Assembly (NCBI GenBank): GCA_001898035.1
Contig: MKRX01000006.1
Span: 576,150 to 640,149, forward strand
DNA length: 64,000 bases
Origin: Armatimonadetes bacterium 55-13
Lineage (GTDB): Bacteria > Armatimonadota > Fimbriimonadia > Fimbriimonadales > Fimbriimonadaceae
Reading direction: 5' to 3'
Shown: piece by piece, positions 36,215-44,643 of the stretch
Layout of the letters: every line of letters begins with the position of its first letter
How positions within the stretch are numbered: the stretch's first letter is position 1
The notes under the pieces: model-generated
The model's database searches: none
The model's input: only the letters and a program-made list of their open reading frames with translations
What the model was told of the DNA's origin: nothing
Made by a program: the position numbers and the translations under genes

Positions 36215-36336
36215 ATTCCTTCCCTAGACTTTCACGGTACCCCGCATTGTAGAGTTTCGGTAAAAAACGTTCCCGAAAGCACCGTTCCTTGATCCTTCAA
36301 TAGCAATCCTTGGTAAGCCAGGGTAACTTACGCGCT

Positions 36337-36786
36337 ATGCGCTATTTCGTCGTAGGAGTCGATGGAGAGCTTTATGGGCCAGCGGACATCCCCACGCTGA
36401 ACCAATGGATCCTTGAGGGTCGATTGATGCCCACCTCCATGCTTCGCGAAGAGCTAGGAGGCGCTCAATTTGTGGCGTCTCGGCTGCCCGAATTGAACTT
36501 CCCGGCGGGTCCTCATACAGCGAACTATCCGCGCCAAGGCGGATACATGGCCGACAATGGCGCTCAAGAACTGAAAACGGCGTGGATCTTAGGGATTATC
36601 GGATTCTTGTGCTGCGCGATCTGTTCGCCGATTGGAATCGTGTTTGGATTCCAAGCGCGAAAAAAGGGCAATCCGAACGCCACGGGGGCGATCGTTTTTT
36701 GCAGCATTATCACCGTCCTGAACATCGCCTGGGTGATTTACTACACCACACACGGTGGCATTGCCGGCATCTTCAAAGGATTGTAG
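36337..36786 (+). CDS. GYF-like domain / DUF4190 membrane protein
   Basis: 149 residues from the ATG at 36337. Residues 1-50 are a GYF_2-type domain (YFVVGVDGELYGPADIPTLNQWILEGRL). A linker follows, then two transmembrane helices with a Gly/Cys-rich loop (WILGIIGFLCCAICSPIGIVFGFQARKKGNPNATG), the DUF4190 pattern. It is probably an inner-membrane adaptor that binds Pro-rich partners. The function is unknown. Confidence 0.82.
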   Translation: MRYFVVGVDGELYGPADIPTLNQWILEGRLMPTSMLREELGGAQFVASRLPELNFPAGPHTANYPRQGGYMADNGAQELKTAWILGIIGFLCCAICSPIGIVFGFQARKKGNPNATGAIVFCSIITVLNIAWVIYYTTHGGIAGIFKGL

Positions 36787-36788
36787 TT

Positions 36789-36811
36789 GAGGGGTGGCTG
36801 GACCACCCCTC
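36789..36811. terminator. Bidirectional hairpin terminator
   Basis: GAGGGGTGG (36789-36797) and CCACCCCTC (36803-36811), a perfect 9-bp stem with a 5-nt loop, followed by TTTC on the plus strand. It lies between the convergent GYF gene (stop 36786) and the large secreted protein gene (stop 36818). Confidence 0.75.
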
Positions 36812-36817
36812 TTTCAG

Positions 36818-39628
36818 TTAGTCGACACAACGGATGTTGCCCACGTTGATGTGGCCCCATCCGCCGGTTTCTCGATCGATGATCCTGATCCGGAATCGTC
36901 GGCCCTGGAATCGAGAAACATCCCACGTCACCGGGTCCATCTGCTCGCTGTTTCTTCCTCTCGCAACCATTACAACCTCGGGCTTCGTTTCGTTCTGGTT
37001 GATTGGATCGGCGATGAGTTCAACTCGTACGCCCTCTCCCGCACCTCCTCCCACGTTGAGCTTGATCTTGGACTTCGTTGTCTTAAACCATGGAGAGAGG
37101 ATCTCGCCCTGGAAGTTGTCTTCGAATCCAGCGCGACCGTCTTCGCAGGTACCGATGAAGGGGAGATTGTCGTTGTTCCAGTTGAATCGGCGCGGGTTTT
37201 TCACCGGCCAGTGGAGGAAGTCTCCGTTAAACTCCCAGCCGGGCATGCGCCAGTTCGTCATATCGAAGACCGGGTTGGTGAGGCTGGTTTGATTGAGGTC
37301 GATCTTGGGCGTCCCCCCATCCACCACTACTTTTCCGCCACCTTTGACCGTGTAGGACGGGCCGTATTTATCGAGTAGCCAGGCCATACTGGTGAGGCCG
37401 GAAAGCTCACCCCAGTCCGGGCCGGTTCTTCCCGCTTGATGATCCGATCCGCCGTGTCCGTCATTCTCAGGTTGGAGACCGAGGGGATAGTTCGGGTTTG
37501 GATAGATTCCGAACTTTTCATGCAGCGGGTGGTTGATGAGGGCCATAGACGCCCGGATGGCAGCCACGCCGCGTTCAAAGTAGTCCTGTCGTCCGAGTTC
37601 CGCGCCGAAATCGGCGAGAGTGTCGCCGAATTGGGCTTGGCGCGCATCGTTGTATTCGCCGTCTGTGTTCTGAACGCCAAATCCTCCATAGGTGTAGGCG
37701 ACCTTTCGGTAGGAGATGGGCCAGACGTTTTGGTAGAGGCTCATGATGTCCAGGGCCTTGAGCGAGGCAGTCTTGGCTCGGCCACTGAGGTCATTCAAGG
37801 CTTTGGTGTCGCCAAGGGCGAGGTGGACGGACATAAGAGCTTCCGCCGTCCAGTGCATGCACAACGTGTTTTGTGGCGGCGACATTGTGTGGGGATCGTG
37901 CATGGCTGCGTCATCGATGGTTTGGGACACTTGCATGCACTGCTTGGGAGAGCAGGAGAAGAAGGTTTCGAAATCGTAGTAGCGCTGCTGGTCCACGATG
38001 TTCTTGATGAGGAACTCGGCGGAGCGTCGCAGACTTTCCGCCATTTGATCTCGAAGAGCGGAGCCAGGCCGGTAGGATTTGAGGTCCTTGGTGTAAAGGA
38101 CACTCGCCCGAGTTTCATCGCGAAACTTCTTCATTGCCTCAGCAAAAAACCAAGCTGGAAGCGCCGATTGAGCGCTGCGATCCAAGATGGGGACCACCTT
38201 ATGATCCTTGGTCGTCCAAGTGGGGAACGAACCATCTTTGTTTTGAACGCTCATCATGTAGCGAATCATGTCGCTAACCTGCTTTTCGACCTCTTCCTTT
38301 CGAGGGCAGTCATCCAGTTCCAGCCATCTCAGGAGCCAGATTCCCTTCCAGGCCATGTTGGTGAGGTCGTAATAGCACTTGGGATCGGGCGAGATCAACG
38401 TGCCTTTCCAAGCCTTTTCCTTTGACATGTAGGTGGTAGGGCATGCGCCATTGTCCATGGGAGCGGCAAGGGCGAGGTTCAGCATCTTGTCTGCGCGCTC
38501 AACCCAGAGCTTTTCGCCGAGCTTCTTTCCCCACCAGCGGAGGCCCCAGGCGGAGCGAAGTTGGTTGAACCATGGTTGCCAACTCACCCAACCGCGATCA
38601 CGTCCCCAGCCGCTCGGCATGCCGCCACAGATTTGGCCATCGATTTCCGTCTCGAACCAACCGCCCGTTTCCTTTTCATTGAAATCGGCAGGGATACAGA
38701 CCTTGGCATACTCCTCAAAGGGCATCGCCTGCGGCAGGATCTTGTCCAGATACGAATGGCCGTAGCGATTCCATTGATGATGCGCGGCCTTTTGATAGGC
38801 GCCGAAGGGGACGGATTGGGCGTCCAACAGAATTTCTTGAGAGAGGACAAGCTCAGGTGGCGCTGGCATCGTCATCGAGGAATCGTTTGCGAAGTAGACG
38901 TGTCCCACCAACCGCGATTGGGCAAATCCGTAGGACATCAGAGGAGCATCCACCACCCCGGACTTGCAGTCCAGATCCATGATGGTGGGGATGTAGCGGT
39001 TCTCTTTGAGAACGTCCAGATCGGGCATGATGGACGCGGAAAGTTCGCCTTTTTGAACGGTCACTACGGGCGCCCGGAAGAAGTGATCGCCAATAACCCC
39101 ATCATCCCTCGGTCGAATGGCAGGGACGAAGGTGGAATCCGGTTTACCTCCTTTGCTCATCGACTTGCCGTCGGGGGCAAATGCGTAGGTATCGAGCAGA
39201 TAACGAATGACCGGACTGGCCATTTGAAACTGACATCTGACAGTCGATTGAATGTACTGGCCCACCTTTGGGATTCGCAGTTCCTTGACAATCTTATAGC
39301 CGTTCCCGTTGGCGGTGAGAACGATCGTCGCGCCGCGATCGTCCGGTTTGATGGCCACCTCCGAGAACCCAAAGGACGGTGCGGCGGAAAACAGACCCGT
39401 GCTCCCTTGCTGAAGCAAGGGATTCTTTGCCGCAACTCCGGGTACGGGAAGCCCGGGACGAGTAGGCGTTGCGAGAATCAGACGCATTTTGCCTTTGGCG
39501 TCAGCGCCATAAAGCGTTTCGAGAAGAGTCCCATCCACCGCGCGCTCAAGACGCACTCCCACATCTTTTCCAAAGAACTCCGTAGGGGGCGGCATCAGGA
39601 CGGCCGCCAGCACCATTGCATGAACCAT
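36818..39628 (-). CDS. Large secreted alpha/alpha-barrel (six-hairpin) protein, possible polysaccharide-active enzyme
   Basis: 936 residues, N-terminal signal (MVHAMVLAAVLMPPP). The N-terminal third is beta-rich. Residues about 320-760 are helical with many aromatic and Gly residues typical of an (alpha/alpha)6 glycosidase or lyase fold (WGRDRGWVSWQPWFNQLRSAWGLRWWGKKLGEKLW, DLTNMAWKGIWLLRWLELDD). The last 110 residues are a beta-sandwich with WDVSRFQGRRFRIRIIDRETGGWGHINV, like the C-terminal module of invertase/levanase-type proteins. I cannot assign a GH or PL family by eye. A 21-bp palindrome lies 39 bp upstream. Confidence 0.75.
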   Translation of the reverse strand: MVHAMVLAAVLMPPPTEFFGKDVGVRLERAVDGTLLETLYGADAKGKMRLILATPTRPGLPVPGVAAKNPLLQQGSTGLFSAAPSFGFSEVAIKPDDRGATIVLTANGNGYKIVKELRIPKVGQYIQSTVRCQFQMASPVIRYLLDTYAFAPDGKSMSKGGKPDSTFVPAIRPRDDGVIGDHFFRAPVVTVQKGELSASIMPDLDVLKENRYIPTIMDLDCKSGVVDAPLMSYGFAQSRLVGHVYFANDSSMTMPAPPELVLSQEILLDAQSVPFGAYQKAAHHQWNRYGHSYLDKILPQAMPFEEYAKVCIPADFNEKETGGWFETEIDGQICGGMPSGWGRDRGWVSWQPWFNQLRSAWGLRWWGKKLGEKLWVERADKMLNLALAAPMDNGACPTTYMSKEKAWKGTLISPDPKCYYDLTNMAWKGIWLLRWLELDDCPRKEEVEKQVSDMIRYMMSVQNKDGSFPTWTTKDHKVVPILDRSAQSALPAWFFAEAMKKFRDETRASVLYTKDLKSYRPGSALRDQMAESLRRSAEFLIKNIVDQQRYYDFETFFSCSPKQCMQVSQTIDDAAMHDPHTMSPPQNTLCMHWTAEALMSVHLALGDTKALNDLSGRAKTASLKALDIMSLYQNVWPISYRKVAYTYGGFGVQNTDGEYNDARQAQFGDTLADFGAELGRQDYFERGVAAIRASMALINHPLHEKFGIYPNPNYPLGLQPENDGHGGSDHQAGRTGPDWGELSGLTSMAWLLDKYGPSYTVKGGGKVVVDGGTPKIDLNQTSLTNPVFDMTNWRMPGWEFNGDFLHWPVKNPRRFNWNNDNLPFIGTCEDGRAGFEDNFQGEILSPWFKTTKSKIKLNVGGGAGEGVRVELIADPINQNETKPEVVMVARGRNSEQMDPVTWDVSRFQGRRFRIRIIDRETGGWGHINVGNIRCVD

Positions 39629-39666
39629 AGGAGCCTAAGTTTGGCTGGCAATCAGGCCTAACTGCA

Positions 39667-39687
39667 AGTTATTTGAATCAAATAACT
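39667..39687. promoter_or_regulatory. 21-bp palindrome upstream of the secreted alpha/alpha-barrel gene
   Basis: AGTTATTTG (39667-39675), AAT spacer, CAAATAACT (39679-39687): perfect 9-bp arms. It lies between divergent or tandem starts at 39628 (minus) and 39734. It is AT-rich and symmetric like a dimer-binding operator. The regulator is unknown. It differs from the LacI-type sites at 25363 and 25489. Confidence 0.55.
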
Positions 39688-39733
39688 ATATTCCCTATGC
39701 AAAATAGTCTTTGACGCAGGAATAACGGGATGA

Positions 39734-40141
39734 TTAGTCGGCTCTCGCCAGCACAATGGTTTCCTTGGCTTGGGGATCGAGTTCCGTAGTGGTCAACGTC
39801 TGGTCATCAGAGTTGACCTGGAAATGGAGGCTATCGCCGCTGGTATTGGCAAGGTCAGGTGAGTTGCCGGTCTTGAGAGCGAGCGTGCTTCCGCTCATGC
39901 TCCAGGTTCCGCTCAGGGGCATAGCCATCTTGAAGACGAAGGTTTTGTCTGCCTTCAGTTCAAGGGTAACGTCTTCAAACGTTTTTTCAACTACGGGGCG
40001 TTGGTCCGGAGGCAAGTTGGAGAAGTCGGGCTTGCTTCGGGACATGTCGATCCTCCATTTTCCGACCACCTTCTTTTCGAATCCTTCCCCGCAGCCGGTC
40101 AACAGTAACAGGAAGGCCGAAATGGCGCAAAGGGATCTCAT
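39734..40141 (-). CDS. Small lipoprotein, tandem paralogue 2
   Basis: 135 residues. Signal peptide with lipobox LTGC (ISAFLLLLTGC), then GFEKKVVGKWRIDMSRSKPDFSNLPP, VTLELKADKTFVFKMAMPLSGTWSMSG and a C-terminal LHFQVNSDDQTL. It is of equal length to the protein at 40217-40624 and similar to it throughout. It is probably a beta-rich lipoprotein of unknown function. The two lie in tandem with 75 bp between. Confidence 0.78.
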   Translation of the reverse strand: MRSLCAISAFLLLLTGCGEGFEKKVVGKWRIDMSRSKPDFSNLPPDQRPVVEKTFEDVTLELKADKTFVFKMAMPLSGTWSMSGSTLALKTGNSPDLANTSGDSLHFQVNSDDQTLTTTELDPQAKETIVLARAD

Positions 40142-40216
40142 GAGAGCTCCATTTTAAGGGTTCTGAGTTGGATTGCGCCCCTCATGCGGTCTCCAACTCA
40201 GACGAATCTCTTGTCC

Positions 40217-40624
40217 CTAGCTGCTTTTCACCAGAGCCAGCTTTCCGGGCATCTTGGGATCTGGGCTGGTGAAAGTCAGGACCGATCCGCTTGAATCGAC
40301 TTCAAAATCCATGGAGTCCTTTCCACCAAAGGAGGCTTTCTCACCTTCCGCGGGTTTCAGGGAGAGCTTGTTTCCGTTCAGAGACCAGGTGCCTTTCAGC
40401 GGGAACATGATGACGAGCTCAAACGATTTGTCTTCCTTCAGTTCCAAGGTCACTGTCTTCATGATTTCCTCGGCCATCTTCTTGTCGGCCTCGGTCTTTC
40501 CGGCATTACTGAAATCGGACTTGGAGATATCGGCCTTCCAACTACCCACAACCTTCTTCTCCAAACTGCCACCGCAGCCAACCAGCAGCGGGAGCAACAT
40601 CAACATAACGCATAAAACTTTCAT
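40217..40624 (-). CDS. Small lipoprotein, tandem paralogue 1
   Basis: 135 residues. Lipobox LVGC (VMLMLLPLLVGC), then SLEKKVVGSWKADISKSDFSNAGK, VTLELKEDKSFELVIMFPLKGTWSLNGNKLSLKPAEGEK. It is clearly a duplicate of the neighbour at 39734-40141: the EKKVVG(K/S)W, TLELK.DK(T/S)F and GTWS(M/L).G blocks are shared. A looser resemblance to the lipoprotein at 22858 (STLELSKDGKA, AGEWKIS) suggests a wider family. The function is unknown. Confidence 0.78.
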   Translation of the reverse strand: MKVLCVMLMLLPLLVGCGGSLEKKVVGSWKADISKSDFSNAGKTEADKKMAEEIMKTVTLELKEDKSFELVIMFPLKGTWSLNGNKLSLKPAEGEKASFGGKDSMDFEVDSSGSVLTFTSPDPKMPGKLALVKSS

Positions 40625-40662
40625 GACGACCTATTGTACGGTTCGCACACGGGTAGGTTTAC

Positions 40663-40678
40663 CGAAATAGGTATTTCG
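40663..40678. promoter_or_regulatory. Inverted repeat in divergent intergenic region
   Basis: CGAAAT (40663-40668), AGGT, ATTTCG (40673-40678): perfect 6-bp arms, 4-nt centre. It lies between the divergent lipoprotein (start 40624) and M28 peptidase (start 40699), 21 bp upstream of the latter. Possible operator. Confidence 0.35.
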
Positions 40679-40698
40679 CATAGAATGGACTACACGTT

Positions 40699-42174
40699 AT
40701 GAAATGCCTATCCTCATTCCTTGTATTAGGGCTAGGGATTGTCCTGGCTCATGGCCAAGGCGATCCTAGCGCCATTAAGAAAATCGTGGAAGAGGGCAAG
40801 TATCGGAGCCAAGTCATGGCGACGCTAAAAGAACTTACGAGTAAGTTCGGCCCTCGATTGACCAGTTCGACGAATTTGGAGCGCGCCCAAGGGTGGGCGA
40901 TGGATCAATTCAAGAAATATGGATGCACCAATGTGCATTTGGACCAGTGGGGTGAGTTCCCGGTTGGGTTTGACCGCGGCAAGAAGTCCTTCGGCCGGAT
41001 GACGTTGCCAGAGAAGGTTGATTTCGAGTTCACCTCGCCGTCTTGGACAGAGGGAACGAATGGTCCTCTCAAGGGTAAGGCGGTCAAAGCTCCGACGACG
41101 AAAGAAGAATTCGATGCAGTTAAGGGCAAGCTGAAAGGCGCCTGGGTGGTGTACACGGAAGGCAACCCACCTCGTCCTCCGATGCGTCCCGGCGCTGAAA
41201 TCACGCCCGAGCAGAAGTCTCGCATGGAGTTGGAGGAGGCGATTGGTAAGGCAGGCATTGCCGGCAAAGTGACGGCAAGCCGAAACGAGTTGACCATTAC
41301 ATCTGGCAGTTGGCGACTCGACCTGGCTAACTTGCCCACGGAGAGGCGAGCGATGGTTCGCAAGTCCGATATGGACAAGATCGCCGCAAATTTGGCGGCG
41401 GGCAAGGATGTCGAGCTTGAGTTCAACCTCGATCAGAAGTGGGTCAAGCAAGCTCGCCCTCAATACAATGTAGTTGCGGAGATCAAGGGAACGGAGAAAC
41501 CCGACGAGGTCGTGATCGTGAGTGGGCACTTCGATTCTTGGGATGGACCGGGCTCACAGGGCGCGCTGGATAACGGAACCGGTTCCTGCACGGCGTTGGA
41601 AGCGGCTCGGATTCTCTGCGCAACCGGAGTCAAGCCCAAGCGTACGATTCGTTTTATTCTCTGGTCGGGAGAAGAACAAGGGCTCTTTGGATCTCGCGGA
41701 TATGTCGCGAGGCATATGGACGAGATGGATAAGATCTCGGCCGTTCTTGTTGATGACGGTGGCACCAACTACCAAGGCGGATACGAAGGAATCGAATCTC
41801 AAAAGGCGATTATGGAGGCGGCATTTGCGCCGGTTGTGGATGCTTTTCCTGGGTTGTCTGAGGTCTTCCGAAGCCGGCCACAAATGCCCCGGGGAGGCGG
41901 AAGCGACCATGCTTCTTTCAATGCCGTGGGGGTGCCTGGCTTCTTCACGATCGAGACGGGCCGAAGCGATTATAACTACGTCCATCACACTCAGCATGAC
42001 AAGTACGAGATGGCGATTCCTGAGTATCTCGTCCAGTCTTCGACGAACCATGCCGTCGTAGCCTACAACTTGGCTTGCCTTGATGGCCTTTTGCCGCGAG
42101 GTCCCAAGCCGGAGCAAACTCCCGATCCATCGGGCGTACCTGGACTGGATAAGCTTCTTCAATCAAAGAACTAA
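40699..42174 (+). CDS. Secreted M28 family zinc aminopeptidase
   Basis: 491 residues. Signal peptide MKCLSSFLVLGLGIVLAHGQ. Residues 100-240 contain a PA-like insert, then the M28 catalytic domain. Zinc ligands and catalytic residues are visible in SGHFDSWDGPGSQGALDNGTGSC (His, Asp), WSGEEQGLFGSRGY (Glu pair), VDDGG and YVHHTQHDKYEM (His). The family removes N-terminal residues from peptides outside the cytoplasm. It is flanked by tandem hairpins at its 3' end. There is no operon partner downstream. Confidence 0.93.
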   Translation: MKCLSSFLVLGLGIVLAHGQGDPSAIKKIVEEGKYRSQVMATLKELTSKFGPRLTSSTNLERAQGWAMDQFKKYGCTNVHLDQWGEFPVGFDRGKKSFGRMTLPEKVDFEFTSPSWTEGTNGPLKGKAVKAPTTKEEFDAVKGKLKGAWVVYTEGNPPRPPMRPGAEITPEQKSRMELEEAIGKAGIAGKVTASRNELTITSGSWRLDLANLPTERRAMVRKSDMDKIAANLAAGKDVELEFNLDQKWVKQARPQYNVVAEIKGTEKPDEVVIVSGHFDSWDGPGSQGALDNGTGSCTALEAARILCATGVKPKRTIRFILWSGEEQGLFGSRGYVARHMDEMDKISAVLVDDGGTNYQGGYEGIESQKAIMEAAFAPVVDAFPGLSEVFRSRPQMPRGGGSDHASFNAVGVPGFFTIETGRSDYNYVHHTQHDKYEMAIPEYLVQSSTNHAVVAYNLACLDGLLPRGPKPEQTPDPSGVPGLDKLLQSKN

Positions 42175-42184
42175 GACCTACTTT

Positions 42185-42227
42185 CGGGGCGGGACTCCCG
42201 CCCCGTTGGTCCGAATCTTCTCGGACC
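42185..42227 (+). terminator. Tandem hairpin terminator after the M28 peptidase
   Basis: Hairpin one: CGGGGCGGGA (42185-42194) with TCCCGCCCCG (42196-42205). Hairpin two: GGTCCGA (42208-42214) with TCGGACC (42221-42227) followed by TTT. It lies between the M28 stop and purN. Confidence 0.65.
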
Positions 42228-42263
42228 TTTCGCGCCTTCGGGGCTCCAATTCCGATATAACAG

Positions 42264-42854
42264 TTGGCGGTGGCTAGGACTCAACTCGGAATTATTATCG
42301 GACCCAAGGGGCGCGGCTCAAACATGGCGGCGATTATTGCAGCTTGTTCGGAAGGGCGTTTGGAGGCCGACGTTCGAGTCGTCATTTCTCCAAGAGACGC
42401 GACTCCAGCAACGGAAGAGGCACGGGAATGGGGAGTTCCCGTCATCGTCATTCCTCCTTCTGAAGAAGGTTATGGCGTGGCATTAATGGATGCATTATCA
42501 AGTTGCTCGATCGTTTGTCTGGCCGGATTTCTCCGTTTGTTACCGACGGAAGTTCTGAACGGTTTTCCGGGAAGGATTCTAAATATCCATCCGTCGCTCC
42601 TTCCGAAATTTGGCGGGAAGGGAATGTATGGCATTCGCGTACACGAGGCGGTCTTGGCGGCGGGAGAGAACGAGTCTGGTTGCACCGTTCATTTAGTGAG
42701 TGAGCATTATGACGAGGGAGCAATTTTGCTTCAGCGCCGGTGCGCTGTTTTGCCCGACGACACGCCGGAGACATTGGCGGCGCGGGTTTTGAAGGAAGAG
42801 CACATCGCTTACATTCAGGCGATTAAGGACATGATTCATGCCCAACGAAGTTGA
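42264..42854 (+). CDS. purN: Phosphoribosylglycinamide formyltransferase
   Basis: 196 residues. Start at TTG 42264 or GTG 42270; no ATG and no clear ribosome site is present. Motifs: RGSNMAAIIAACSEG, GFLRLLP, NIHPSLLPKFGGKGMYG with the catalytic Asn-His, and HLVSEHYDEGAIL with the catalytic Asp. It transfers a formyl group from 10-formyl-THF to glycinamide ribonucleotide in purine synthesis. Its stop overlaps the following acyltransferase by 17 bp, so they are co-transcribed. Confidence 0.93.
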   Translation: MAVARTQLGIIIGPKGRGSNMAAIIAACSEGRLEADVRVVISPRDATPATEEAREWGVPVIVIPPSEEGYGVALMDALSSCSIVCLAGFLRLLPTEVLNGFPGRILNIHPSLLPKFGGKGMYGIRVHEAVLAAGENESGCTVHLVSEHYDEGAILLQRRCAVLPDDTPETLAARVLKEEHIAYIQAIKDMIHAQRS

Positions 42855-43488
42855 CGAGATCGGGCCACACACTCGATTTCACCGATGGTTTTTGTTTCCA
42901 ATTGGCCGGGTGATTGCTTGGTTGTTGTTCTTGATCTTGGGGCCGATCCGAGTTTGGAACCGATCTCGAGTGCCTCGGTCGGGTGGGTTGCTGATTTTGG
43001 CGAACCACTTAGCGGACGTGGATCCGGTGGCGGTGCAGTTGGCGTGTCGGCGTCCGATTCACTTTATGGCGAAGAGTGAGCTCTTTGAGATGAAAGTTCT
43101 GGGGAGCGTGATTCGAGCGTTCAAGGCGTTTCCTGTGAAGCGGGGAGAGCCTGATCGGGGAGCCATCAAGCGGGCGGTTCAGCTTTTGCGCATGGGCGAG
43201 GTGGTGTGTGTTTTTCCCGAGGGGCAATTGAGCGCGGACGGCAAGTTGCAGGAGTTGAAGCCAGGGATTGCCTTGTTGGCGCGCATGGCGGAATGTAACA
43301 CCATCTGTTGCGGGCTAGAAAACACCAACCGGATCATGCCCTATGGAAAGGTGACGCCGCGGATCTCTTGGCACCGGACGCACGCTCGGTGGGGGGAGGC
43401 GCGAAAGTTTGATAAAAGCGCCGAGACGGAAGAGATCGTGGGGTGGGCGGAGGCGCAGCTTCGGTCACTGACAAAGCAAGAAGGCTGA
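42838..43488 (+). CDS. plsC: 1-acyl-sn-glycerol-3-phosphate acyltransferase (PlsC family)
   Basis: 216 residues. One hydrophobic N-terminal segment (GRVIAWLLFLILGPI), then ANHLADVDPV (HX4D catalytic motif), FPVKRGEPDRGAIKRA and VFPEGQLSADGKL (acyl-acceptor site). It acylates lysophosphatidate at the membrane face. It starts 17 bp before the purN stop. It ends in a strong bidirectional terminator. Confidence 0.91.
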   Translation: MPNEVDEIGPHTRFHRWFLFPIGRVIAWLLFLILGPIRVWNRSRVPRSGGLLILANHLADVDPVAVQLACRRPIHFMAKSELFEMKVLGSVIRAFKAFPVKRGEPDRGAIKRAVQLLRMGEVVCVFPEGQLSADGKLQELKPGIALLARMAECNTICCGLENTNRIMPYGKVTPRISWHRTHARWGEARKFDKSAETEEIVGWAEAQLRSLTKQEG

Positions 43489-43509
43489 GGGAATCCCCCA
43501 GCCTTCTTG
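43477..43509. terminator. Bidirectional terminator between plsC and coxD
   Basis: CAAGAAGGCTG (43477-43487) and CAGCCTTCTTG (43499-43509): perfect 11-bp stem, with T-rich flank on the plus strand. The left arm lies in the last codons of plsC. It also sits just beyond the stop of coxD on the minus strand, so it closes the respiratory operon. Confidence 0.82.
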
Positions 43510-43527
43510 TTTACTTTCGGACTTCGC

Positions 43528-43950
43528 TTACCAGCGGGAGCGAATGAACTCTTGCGTATCCTTTGGCGGATTTTCACCCTTGCGGTCAATCTCTCGGGAG
43601 ATGGCGGCGCCCCGGTCTCCCGGGTCAAAGGCAGGGGCCGGTTCATACTTCCTTGTTCCGTAGTCCATGAGGATGAACAGCATGAGCGTGACCCACACGA
43701 AGCCGGTGAGCATCCAGAGCTTAACGAGGTTGGAGCTGAACTTCACGTGCATGAAGTAGCTGATGACCAAGTAAGCCTTGAGGACGGCGATCGTCATGGC
43801 AACAACGTTGTTCGTCACCGTTCCCCCGGGGAAGTGGACGGTCGCAGCGAAGATGGTGAGACCCATCAAGCACAAGAGTGCGATCAGGGTCTTCGCATAC
43901 ATCGATGCCGGGAAGACGTGGATGGAGTGATCTTTACCGTGGGCTGCCAT
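43528..43950 (-). CDS. coxD: Cytochrome c oxidase subunit IV (prokaryotic CoxD type)
   Basis: 140 residues from the ATG at 43950. Three transmembrane helices (LIALLCLMGLTIFAATVHF, VAMTIAVLKAYLVISYFMHVKF, LWMLTGFVWVTLMLFILMD). The YFMHVKF motif after the second helix is typical of the prokaryotic subunit IV of caa3/bo-type oxidases. It aids assembly or stability of the oxidase and carries no cofactor. It is the last gene of the operon, 4 bp after coxC. Confidence 0.88.
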   Translation of the reverse strand: MAAHGKDHSIHVFPASMYAKTLIALLCLMGLTIFAATVHFPGGTVTNNVVAMTIAVLKAYLVISYFMHVKFSSNLVKLWMLTGFVWVTLMLFILMDYGTRKYEPAPAFDPGDRGAAISREIDRKGENPPKDTQEFIRSRW

Positions 43951-43954
43951 GATC

Positions 43955-44641
43955 TTATTGCGGGATGAGATAGAAAAGCGGGAAGAGGAAGATCCAGACA
44001 AGGTCTACGAAGTGCCAATAGAGGCCGACGAGCTCAGTCGGGACGTAGTCTTCGGTAACGATGGTCTTGCCCTTGTGCCACAGGCCCGCCAGCACTCCGA
44101 TGATGAGAATGCCGATGATGATGTGGATGGCGTGGAGACCGGTCATCAGGAAGTAGAGGCTGAAGAAGATCTCGGCCGCTCGGGGGCTGGCGCCGTGGAG
44201 GTGCTCCGGCATGGTGCCGAAGGTGGGACCAGGGACGAGGTGCTCATGGAACTTAATCGGCCACTCTTGGGTGAACTTGATGATTAAGAAGCCGGTAGCG
44301 AGGACGATGGTGGCGCCGAGCGAACCAACGACCTTCATTCGATCTCGAAGCTGGGCGAAGTGAACGCCCATGACCATCGTGAACGAGCTGAGCAGGAGCA
44401 GCGTGGTGTTGATACCACCCCACAACGGGCTCAGGTTCTCGTGAACGCGGTAGAAGTCCGGTTGGTAGTTCCAGCGGTACAGGATGTACGCGAGGAACAG
44501 CGCACCGAAGAACATGACCTCAGTGACGAGGAACGTCCACATACCGACGATGTAGGACTCGTTCTGCTGTTCGATATCTTCGAACTGGTGGTGAACGTGT
44601 ACCGGAAACTCGTCCGCGTCGTGGTGGGCGATGCTAGCCAT
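43955..44641 (-). CDS. coxC: Cytochrome c oxidase subunit III
   Basis: 228 residues, six to seven transmembrane helices. Typical motifs: [39 protein letters not shown], and [17 protein letters not shown] with the conserved His pair, [17 protein letters not shown] at the C-terminus. It stabilises subunit I near the D-channel entrance. It lies 2 bp after coxA. Short caa3-type subunit III length. Confidence 0.93.
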   Translation of the reverse strand: MASIAHHDADEFPVHVHHQFEDIEQQNESYIVGMWTFLVTEVMFFGALFLAYILYRWNYQPDFYRVHENLSPLWGGINTTLLLLSSFTMVMGVHFAQLRDRMKVVGSLGATIVLATGFLIIKFTQEWPIKFHEHLVPGPTFGTMPEHLHGASPRAAEIFFSLYFLMTGLHAIHIIIGILIIGVLAGLWHKGKTIVTEDYVPTELVGLYWHFVDLVWIFLFPLFYLIPQ

Positions 44642-44643
44642 TC

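Noticed and set aside
37436-39661. Two long plus-strand frames (329 and 366 residues) opposite the secreted alpha/alpha-barrel gene
   Set aside because: Antisense shadows; the minus-strand frame has a signal peptide and protein-like composition throughout.
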